In this document: positions 55,947 through 64,000 of the stretch, one piece after another | Layout: each line of letters starts with the position of its first letter | How positions within the stretch are numbered: position 1 is the first letter of the stretch | Assembly (NCBI RefSeq): GCF_026914185.1 | Contig: NC_070560.1 | Location: forward strand, 1,152,001 to 1,216,000 | DNA length: 64,000 nt | Direction: 5' to 3' | From: Puccinia triticina | Taxonomy: Eukaryota > Basidiomycota > Pucciniomycetes > Pucciniales > Pucciniaceae | The notes under the pieces: model-generated | Database searches by the model: none | Told to the model about the DNA's origin: nothing | The model's input: only the letters and a program-made list of their open reading frames with translations | Position numbers and translations under genes: made by a program

Positions 55947-57210
55947 CCGCCTCATTTATGCACCCCTTGCAGCTGCATGCAGTCTTCTGACCCCGTTTCT
56001 GCACTCCTTGCATTAGTCTGACACCACTCATGCACCCCTTGCATGAGGTACCCCTGTATTTGACATTTCCCTGCTTTGTTTATGCACTCCTTGCATAGTA
56101 TGACCTCATCTTTCATTTCTCACCCCACTTTCTGCCTGTATTTAGTATCTTCTGACACCACTTGTACGCAGCCCAACAGCTAAAATCCCTCATCCAGGGT
56201 CCCCCTTGTAGCTAAAATCCCTCACATTTGTATATATAAGGAGCTCTCTCCCCCCCAGTTGTTTTCCCCTCAGTTCAGTACCCACCAGTTATACAGATAC
56301 CACCCATTAACCATTATCATCACTCTTACACTTTTATAACATACCATATCATCCCTCTTATCTGCAATAACCACTGAGCTCATTCTCATATTCTCATACT
56401 CTCATATCACTGGTTCACTGTTGCAAAGCAACACTCTGAAGGAGGGACTGAGGCTTACCCGCTCCATTGCGTGTGTTGACCGGGTATCACTGGCGGGTAC
56501 CCGGGTACCCTGACAAAAAACCTTGAAATCCAGATACCCATACCTGTACTTGGTACACGTGGAGCAGGTACCCGCCAGAGCAATGAGTAACCATTGGCGG
56601 GTACCATGTACCCACGTGCCATCTTTAGTCTGAAACACAAAAATGTGATCAGGTTGTGGGTCTGCATGCAACATGTAGGCAAGCACATCTTACTGCCTTG
56701 CGCAACTGTACTATCCAGTGTTGAATGAGCCAAATGATTATGCATTGAATTTCCAGTGGCAAAGCTGCCTTGGCCTGTAGTTGTTCATAAACCCCTTGAA
56801 ATGTGTTGTAAAGTTTTTCAAATTTTAATTGTGAACCCCCTGCATAGATATACAGTTGATCCAAATTGTGATAAAAGACATCAAGACATCTTGTCACACC
56901 GAAGGTAGGGAGCTTCACAATTGAAATTCACAAAATTTTAGGACACATTTAACCTGTTTACAAACATTATTCTTAAAATGCACTGATTGATGAGAATAGG
57001 GCTGTAATCCAAGGTTTGGGTTGGGGCATGAGGCTCAGCCCAAACCCTGAAACCACATGTCCCAAGGTATGCAACAAGCCACATGATTTCCCAATTGACT
57101 TCAGTCAAAGGCCTTCAAAGCATCCTCCTTGATTAGGCAAGGTCACCTGCTGCCTTTGATGGAGAGCTATGATCAATGGTGAAACAATACAATATGAGAC
57201 CGTTATTTGC
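55947..57210. other. Repeat-derived intergenic region
   Basis: 55950-56110 holds four copies of TGCA(C/T)(C/T)CCTTGCA. A TATA-like TGTATATATAAGGAG lies near 56225-56240, as in the region near 17125. 56450-56600 contains repeated GGCGGGTACCCG motifs, and two half-copies of the GTTCACAATTG MITE lie at 56788-56850 and 56912-56990. No gene. Confidence 0.5.
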
Positions 57211-58791
57211 TAGAGATGGCCCCTGTGAACCCAGGTACCTGTTTGGATGTGGGTACCCGCTGTGGTGATTTATATAGGCAAGCGTGGTAGAATGTCCACT
57301 AGGGATAGCGCGGGCGGGAATGCTCAGAGCGGCTCAGGCAGAGTGCTTTCTGGTGACATAGGCACTGAGGATGATGTCAGAAAAGCATGCTAGGAAAGCT
57401 TATGGAAAGTCACGCGCGGACTGGAATGCATGGATTACGGATCACAGATTACGGATCACGGGTTTTGGATTGGAGCGGAAAAGACAGGGCTGGACTGCGG
57501 CGGACTACACACACGTGGACTGGTAGCAGCAGCGCGTCAGCGGGTGAGCCACGACAGCCAAAGCAGGTTTCACCAGCAGGTGGAACCGGGGTGGAGGCGG
57601 TGGTGAGAGACTGACTGGCGGGGGCTAGACAGAGGACGGTGGGAAGTCAAGCGTCGGAGATGAGCGGAGTCTGGGAGAGTGATGTGCGCAAGAGCGGACG
57701 GAGCTGGAGTACTAGTGCGGGAAATTGTCAGATGTGCGGGATCAGGTGGGAACGGCAACGTGAGTGGAGGGAAGGACACCAAAAAGGGCTCATGGATTTC
57801 TCTTCTTTTTCCTCATCCGATTATCCTATCATCTTACGGAATACTCATTATTGTACTTACACTTACGGACGTACCAGAGTATTAGGAGAGTTAGATGTGA
57901 CCTTTATCTTTACTTTTGAGAGTTACTTGCGGATTCTGTAGTTGCGTAACACAGAGCTTTATTCACTTGCAGATTATTATGCTATAGATCAGGCTCAGAG
58001 AGGAGCGCTGAAGGCTAGCAGAAAGTAGCAGTGCGGAGCTGAGTCACCGACAATCACACAGCCCAGACACATATTCTTGAAGGAGGCGGTTACTGGAAAT
58101 TTCCACCGACTTACCAGCTTTTATTCTCACGCCACCAGCTTTTTTGCCAAAGGTTTGACACCCACACCGCCTGAGGCAGTCAGAGCGGGTGCTGGCGGGT
58201 ACCTGCCCCTCAAAATTGACCGGAAGGAATATTCCTTCCAGTCAAAGAGGTTGCAAAACCTCTTTGACTGGAAGGAATCCTTCTGCTTGAAGAGTTTTTG
58301 TAACCTCTTTGACTGGAAGGCCTTCGAAGAGGTTGCAAAAAGGCCTTCCAATCCAAGAGGTTCTGTAACCCCTTTGACCAGAAGGATTCCTTCCAGTCAA
58401 AGAGGTTTTGTAACCTCTTCAACTGGAAGGAATCCTTCCAGTCAAAGAAGCATTGTAACCTCTTCGAGTGACTGGAATGCCTTTCCAGTCAAAGAGGTTT
58501 TGTAACCCTTCCTTCCAGTCAAAGAGGTTACAAAACCTCTTTGACTGGAAGGAATCCTTCCGGTCAAAGGGTTTACAGAACCTCTTTGACCGGAAGGAAG
58601 GCCTTCCCAGTCCTTCCGGTTGTCGTGGCAGCCGCCACCTGCCCAAACAAGAGCGGGTACCCGCTTGATTTCTCCCAGAAATCCAGCATCCGCACCCAAA
58701 CACGCACACGCTGGCGGGTACCCGCTGACCATGGGCGGGTACTTGCCAGCGGATAGCAGATACCCGCGACAGGTTTGTTGGGCCATCTCTA
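57211..58791. mobile_element. Candidate hAT-like non-autonomous element with GCGGGTACCCGC motifs
   Basis: Ends TAGAGATGGCCC and GGGCCATCTCTA are inverted and resemble hAT-type termini (T/CAGnGATGG). Near both ends are repeats of GCGGGTACCCGC or close variants. The interior includes a hairpin array. No convincing 8-bp duplication was found; GTTA is shared, but the right flank is disturbed by another MITE, so the class is tentative. Confidence 0.45.
58221..58620. repeat. Hairpin array, CCTTCCAGTCAAAGAGGTT units
   Basis: About eight alternating copies of CTTCCAGTCAAAGAGGTT and its inverse AACCTCTTTGACTGGAAG, joined by short loops (TGCA, TTGT, ACAA) and by GGAATCC palindromes. The whole block can fold as a row of 20-bp stems. 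Frames on both strands are repeat artefacts. Confidence 0.85.
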
Positions 58792-58793
58792 GT

Positions 58794-59204
58794 TATGGTA
58801 TTCAAAATTGCATATGTCACTATTTACATAAAATCATAAAACCAATTTTGGCTGGGAGATGTCAGTGTGCATAAAACTTACACTGCAAAGAAAACTGTGT
58901 CAACTGTGAGCAGTTGACATGCGGTAACTCTGAGGAAGCTTGTGGTGTTACACCAGCCTTACTCAAGGTTTGACTCAACCCAAGCTTTAATGCACAGTCA
59001 CTGTGCACCTTGCACAGTGATTGTGCCAACAAAGACACTTGTGCATTCAAGTGGAGTTACAATGGCAGCTTGGCTTGAGTTCTCTGCATGTCAACTGAAA
59101 GCAGTTGACCAAGTTTTTTTTGCAGTGTTAAAGTGACATCCCCCAGCCAAAATTGCAGTTTACGATTTTATGTAAAAAAATCTTATGCAATTTTGAATAC
59201 CATA
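58794..59204. repeat. TATGGTATTC MITE interrupted by the 247-bp MITE
   Basis: Outer sequence equals the 161-bp element at 2744-2904. Subtracting the 247-bp insert and one TTA gives exactly 161 bp. Confidence 0.88.
58881..59127. mobile_element. 247-bp CACTG MITE, copy 2
   Basis: Inverse orientation of 8178-8424 and the same length. TTA flanks both sides (58878-58880, 59128-59130) and the empty-site copy at 2744-2904 carries a single TTA at that point. Confidence 0.92.
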
Positions 59205-59510
59205 AGTATTGGCCAATACTGTGTGTTGTATTGTTTTTTCAATACATCAGAATCCAATACCATGTATTGTATCAAAAAAAAGATAAAATATGGTGGTATT
59301 GTATCTAAAAAAAACCCTTTTCTGGAAATTGGTCCTCAATCCAATGTCAGCAATACTTGTATTTGTATCTTGTTGGACTATATTGGCAATATGGTACACA
59401 TGTATTGGATTGGTTTGGTGACTCAATCCAATACTGATACAGTTTATTGGAATCAAAAACAATACTGATATCCATAAATACCAATACATGTACTGTACCA
59501 TTTCACCGTG
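59205..59510. repeat. CAATAC/GTATTG-rich block
   Basis: More than fifteen occurrences of CAATAC, CCAATAC or GTATTG alternate over 300 bp (for example CCAATACTGTGTGTTGTATTG), giving many weak hairpins. Function and origin unknown. Confidence 0.6.
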
Positions 59511-60182
59511 GTTATTCAGTTTTTTTTTTCCTTGTGTGCTCCTTTTTCAGCATCTATTTTTTTCTCTTTCTCTTTAATTGCCAAAACTTTCAAATTTTGT
59601 TCATAAAGACCTTAAATTGACCTTCAAGTTTTGTAAGCTCCAATTGTGGATCCCCCTACTAACTGGGTGGTTGAATGGCTAATTAATCCCTTTTCAAATA
59701 GATGGAGAAAAATTGCTACTTTCAGGATGCAAGGAGCAGGATGTAAACGTTAAATTCATTAGAAAAAAACGTTAAATTCATGACGGGCGATCCAACAAGA
59801 GATAAATAGAGGGGGAAAAAGGAAGACAGCCGAGCATATGTATACAATTCAAACAGATCATCGAGTGGCAAAGAAAGGAGACTATGACTAGACGAAGATG
59901 AGAAGAATATTAATAGAAATGATGATGATCATCGGTGCAATGACAGGGTGGATGGATCGTGGATCGAACACATTGCATATAATATTGAAGAAGGGAAGAT
60001 CGGAAAGATGGCTCCAATGACCAAAGAGCCCCTTATTCAAAAAAAAAGGAAGACCGACTTCGAGTCTACCAGAAAATGACCAAAAAAAATGCAACCGAAG
60101 AGAAACAGAGGAAATGGCGAAGAGGGAATTAATCATAGTAGGAAGCGAAGGCGCGATGATTGAAGAGCGGGGTAGAGGGAGA
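59511..60182. other. Intergenic, 3' flank of the coiled-coil gene
   Basis: Contains a half-copy of the GTTCACAATTG MITE (59576-59652), a duplicated AACGTTAAATTCAT and AT-rich sequence. No gene. Confidence 0.45.
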
Positions 60183-61061
60183 CTATTTGCTACCGCTCAT
60201 CATCGAGATCCTTCTTGCAGTACGAGCCAACAAGCCTTCACTAGCAGGCTCGGCAGTGGTATTGAGGTCGGCGGTCATTTTGAGTCCTTTGATCCCTCCT
60301 GGAGCGGGGGCGGGAACGACAGGAGTCGGGCCAGAAGCGCTCCTACCGGGGCTGACAGAGAAGTTGGATTGGGCGGGAGAGAGTGGGTGGTTGGGAGTAG
60401 TAGATTGGCGGGCGACGGAGGGCCGCATGCGGTGGCCCCTGATCTCGATCTCCGTGAACCCCGAGGCCTGGCCCTTCTCTAGATTGATCTTCGACTCCTT
60501 CTCGCGCTCCTCGGTCCGCTTTAGTAGACCGGCTGGGGTCAATGGGACTAGTGAGGAGTCGATGCTCGGCAACAGCGAGAGCTTGCTCGCTCCAGCGATC
60601 TCCCCCGAGTTCCGTCGCTTCTCTTCCACCGCTGCTGTCGCCGATTGGCTATGTCCATACATGCTCGACGAGCGTCGGTTCGCTCGGATCGTCGCGTCCT
60701 TAGGCTTCCCGCTCTCGGCTGGTGATGTCGAGTCTGCCTTGAACGTCCCATGGAGCTTCATCTCTGCTATTCTACGCTCGCGAGCACGTGCTTCATCGTC
60801 GTCTTCCTCTGGTTCGGGTTGTTCCTTAACCCCCGCCCAGCCTCCACTCAGCCCTGCTGAAGGTGCCGAGGCACCTGGAGTGACTGATGTACCAGTGCCC
60901 AATCGGAGAGGTTTGATGTTGTTGGATGCAGCTGGAGGCGACCGCATACCAAAATACTGTAGCCAGCTCGATCGTTTGGCTGCTGGATTGGCGGCTGTGG
61001 AAGCATTGTTTGAGAGACCTGCCAAGTTTAGAGGCTTTAGTTCCTCGGTGTTTTTACTGAA
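60183..61061 (-). CDS. In-frame continuation of the coiled-coil protein past TAG
   Basis: Directly after TAG (61064-61062) the same frame stays open for 292 codons and looks coding: FSKNTEELKPLNLAGL, SSWLQYFGMRSPP, EEDDDEARARERRIAEMKLH, EIEIRGHRMRPSV and a basic C-terminus RRISMMSGSK. No GT-AG intron that removes TAG keeps the frame; the only candidate is about 31 bp and shifts phase. Options are a recent nonsense mutation, stop-codon readthrough, or a sequencing error. With it the protein would be 770 aa. Confidence 0.55.
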   Translation of the reverse strand, partial: FSKNTEELKPLNLAGLSNNASTAANPAAKRSSWLQYFGMRSPPAASNNIKPLRLGTGTSVTPGASAPSAGLSGGWAGVKEQPEPEEDDDEARARERRIAEMKLHGTFKADSTSPAESGKPKDATIRANRRSSSMYGHSQSATAAVEEKRRNSGEIAGASKLSLLPSIDSSLVPLTPAGLLKRTEEREKESKINLEKGQASGFTEIEIRGHRMRPSVARQSTTPNHPLSPAQSNFSVSPGRSASGPTPVVPAPAPGGIKGLKMTADLNTTAEPASEGLLARTARRISMMSGSK

Positions 61062-62645
61062 CTATTTCAAGGAGGAAGACGCACCACCTTTAGCACTTTG
61101 AGAGTCACTGGATGTGGCATGGGCGGTTGTCGCGGATCGGGTGCGCTGTCGAGCTGGACTGTTGTAATCGCTCGAAAGCACTTTTTCGAATCCATCATGA
61201 GCTGAGATACGATCGAGGATCTTGGAGATGTAGAGTACCAATGCCTTATTGGTATCTTGGAGCGCTTTAATTTCTGTTGAAGGAATTGGACAAAAAGAAA
61301 TGTAAATTAAGCAGTTGTTCTCCAAAACAAATCAGTTGATTTGGTCAAACCCCACCTTGGTCTCTATCCTTGTTGATTTTCTTCGCTTTCTTTCGCTCTT
61401 CAAGCTCGACCTTACGACCTTGGTGAACTTCAGTTTCCTCAGCCTGTGCAAGTTCAGCAGCAAGGTCCAATCCAAGCCCGGAGGGCTCGTTTCTACGGTT
61501 GGGGATTCGCTTAGGTTTCGTAGTTTTCGAGATGCCAGCTTCGACAGCCCCAGTGGTCCGGGTACCATCTCCATGGGACTCAAGTATGGCCCGTTCGATC
61601 GCTGCATCCGCATCTTCGTCATCTTCCGCGTCTTCATCTTCCTCCTCGACACCCTCAAGGGATGGAGTCGATGAGCTTGAGGGACTTGTCCGACGAGGAG
61701 CTGGGGTAGGTCCTGGGGTGGATTCGCTTTCGTCTACGCGCAGGAGTTGTTTGATGTCAAATCCGCCCATGAGGGTCCGTTCACCAACCAAGAATTGGTA
61801 GGATTCATTATCATCCATTAGTTGTTCATTGACGCGTTCTAGATCCGCGAGCTGGGTCTTCAGGGTCTCAGCCGAGGCCAGAGCTTGCTCCATCGAGGTC
61901 TGGTTGGCCGCCTGTTGGGCCTTCAGGGCTTCAAGCTCAGCCTTAAGGGCTGCTGATGTATGCTCTTCTTCCAGACGATTCGGAAGTTCTGCCGGCATAG
62001 CTGACTTGATAGGTGAAACGGGCTGTGAAGGTACTGAATCCGCTTTGGTGGTCTCGGCGTACTGTTTCTGAAGCGTGACAAGCTGGGCATTTGAGGTCGA
62101 TAGCTGGGCTCGTAGGTTGGCTTCCTCTTCAGCCCAGGCAGCTTTACTGGCTTCGGCTTCGTCCGCCTGAAATTGGATGGAGAGATGAGATGGTCAGTGG
62201 ATTGATGTGATGGAATTTGAGCTTGCATGCAAACCTGTTGGAATTGAGTGCGTTCGAGTTCTTTGTGGGCAGCTTTAAGCTTTTCCAGCTCCTTTGTTGT
62301 ACGCTCATACTGAGTTTTAATCTCCTGGGCCTCGACCAAGTCGGCTTCCATCCTGTCGATAGTACTGGCGAGTTGGTCGGCTTTTGAGCGCCAGTTAGCG
62401 CATTCGGCGGTCGCGTCGGCTTCCTTCTCCTCGGCGGCGGTGATGAGCGCCTTGAGACTCGATACCTTGGCCCGCTCGCGCTCGAGTTCGTCAGCAGAGC
62501 CATGGGTGTTGACCGAGTTGGACCTGGCCGGATGCATGTTCGAAAGGCGTTTGGCGGCGGTTGTTGTTGGCGGATTGGGATTCTTGGCGGGACTGGATGT
62601 AGTGGATGAGGCGGTGGATTTGCGCAGGGGAGAAGAGGAGGCCAT
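61062..62645 (-). CDS. Coiled-coil protein, conserved-looking, function unknown
   Basis: Three exons on the minus strand: 62645-62235, 62166-61356 and 61273-61062 (1,434 nt, 477 aa to TAG); introns of 68 and 82 bp with GT-AG sites. The N-terminus is Ser/Thr/Pro-rich (about 50 residues). Residues 55-250 form coiled coils (ERAKVSSLKALITAAEEKEA, EKLKAAHKELERT, ALKAELEALKAQQ). An acidic patch (EEEDEDAEDDEDAD) and a helix EIKALQDTNKALVLYISKIL follow. It is probably a structural or scaffold protein; no enzymatic motif is seen. The stop TAG is followed in the same frame by 292 further sense codons, described separately. Confidence 0.75.
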
Positions 62646-64000
62646 GATGGGCGGAATAAACAGAGTCACGCTGAGATGGATGAATGCACAGGATGGATGC
62701 GATGGAAATATGTGTGAGTGGATGGGGATAGCGGGCGGACGGTGGGCGAGGATAGCGATAAAGGAGGGTGGGAAAAGAGGAACCGACTGAAGACCGGCCA
62801 GGACGACACTGACTGAGATCACAGCGATGTCACACAGACTGTCATGAAGCTGTACAGCGCATGTACATATCTGCAGTGTCTCAGTGAGCTCACTGTCCAT
62901 ACGAATTCCGTGGAACGGACATCACATTCAACTTTATTTGTTTTAAATAAATATTTATTTATCCTATGTTCACAAAACAGATCGCTTCCAGCAACCGAGA
63001 TTCACCAGGATCTGTCTAACGAAAGTCAACCTCCACCAGTGGAACCGAACGGCTCGAGCTCAGGATGTGCGGGAGCAGTATGCATATCATCAGTACCTGA
63101 TATGCAAACATTGGGTTCTGATCAGGAGAGGTTGATGATAGCTTAGCGTAGCATGGGAGCAACAGAAAAACATCACCGTAATGGCCAGTTGAGTCTGTTT
63201 ACGCTCGCGGCAGCATCGTACTGAGCCCAATCGAATGACCCGAGTGTATAGATGGACATAGTCAAGAGCTCCTTTTGGAAGGAGAAGTCGAACCCACCAA
63301 AATGCACAATCTTGTTGAACGGCAGAGTGATTTGGTAGAAACACTCGAGTCAGACGGAGAGCGGAGAACAAAGGAACGGCCAAAATGAAAGGAGTAATGG
63401 GTTGAAAGACAACTTGGTGGGAAGCCGTTCACGGTTGTCCTTCACGTTAGATCGGCCATCTATGATCTCATAAGAAAATGTCTGTGGATAAACCAAACCT
63501 CGAAAGTGACTGCGGAAGTGACTGCAGCTGGATTTTCCTAGCAAACCTCCAAATGAGTGTGGTTTTGAACACTTTTACTGGGATTTGCCAAAAGAAATTC
63601 CATGGCTTCCTCTCTCGGATACTCTCGGACACATGGCGCCCAGCTCAGCTTGACTCACCCTCCCGATGGGACTAGGTAGCTCAACTCACCTCCGATGGGA
63701 CCAACTTAACAGAAGATCCCTTCTCCAGGAGCACTCTTTGGCAGGCAGTACAGGGCAGGGCGGCCCTGCAAACGCGCAGCTCCGGCCCAAAGCTTCGTAG
63801 CCCGGCGACGGATCCAACCAGCGGAATGCAGAGCTGGTCTTACAGCTCTGGTAGACTCGTAGCCTGGGCCTGACACCGACACAGGCTGTCAGATGAGCTG
63901 TAGGGGCAACCAGGGCTTGCCCCACCGATTCACGATAGCGGTGCGCAAGTTATGATAGAAATATGCACTATACTGCACCAACTTTGATAAGAGTTGTTGT
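62646..64000. other. Intergenic, no gene seen
   Basis: 62646-62900 is the likely promoter and 5' UTR of the coiled-coil gene. Beyond it, mixed-composition sequence holds no domain on either strand. A 79-codon frame at 63686-63925 (-) is not supported. Confidence 0.45.

Noticed and set aside
56402..56918. Overlapping minus-strand frames of 89-96 codons
   Set aside because: They read through GCGGGTACCCGC repeats and MITE fragments; no conserved domain.
63686..63925. 79-codon minus-strand frame near the window end
   Set aside because: No domain, no splice support and no homology that I recognise.

Overview
The window looks like a nuclear segment of a basidiomycete fungus, most likely a rust (Pucciniales) or close relative. 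The grounds are intron-dense genes with short (about 60-220 bp) GT-AG introns, a fungal CAP10-type glycosyltransferase, a Pho85-type cyclin, a WDR59/Mtc5 (SEA/GATOR2) orthologue, a small cysteine-containing secreted protein, and a very high load of nested Class I and Class II transposons. The lineage is inferred from gene content and repeat style, not from a marker gene.

Host genes, left to right: a RING-H2 protein with an unresolved 5' end (1656-2415, +); a 10-exon CAP10/GT90-like glycosyltransferase (22096-24789, +, 577 aa); a 16-exon WDR59/Mtc5 homologue (26238-31030, -, 1,227 aa); a 3-exon Pho85-type cyclin with a long disordered tail (35612-38832, +, 1,023 aa); a 9-exon secreted protein with an internal duplication (45535-46978, -, 243 aa); and a 3-exon coiled-coil protein ending at an in-frame TAG followed by about 290 more open codons (60183-62645, -). 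For the completed models I joined exons at GT-AG sites, and every reading phase closed to a multiple of three.

Mobile DNA fills most of the rest. At 5940-13659 a Ty1/copia element with unusually short 100-bp LTRs (5-bp target duplication ACACA) carries a 2.7-kb CACCAGG-ended DNA element (duplication AGT), which itself carries a 247-bp CACTG MITE (duplication CCG). The copia element also has frameshifts and stops in gag, protease and integrase. At 39818-43997 a 4.2-kb Tc1/mariner-type DD34E element, flanked by TA, has long inverted repeats containing 18-bp tandem repeats and carries two convergent genes: a transposase broken by one stop codon and an intact four-exon accessory gene. It splits a tRNA-like sequence, and a 112-bp CACAG MITE is inserted directly against its right end. 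At 31157-34098 an eight-exon gene of unknown function lies between inverted ends flanked by TA, just upstream of WDR59. Other CACTA-like elements with 3-bp duplications lie at 50472-50687, 54848-55946 and 58881-59127.

A recurrent unexplained pattern is arrays of consecutive hairpins at 8632-9480, 19370-19760, 53070-53560 and 58221-58620. The sequences differ but the architecture is the same. The remaining intergenic stretches are AT-rich or repeat-derived, with no gene I can support.
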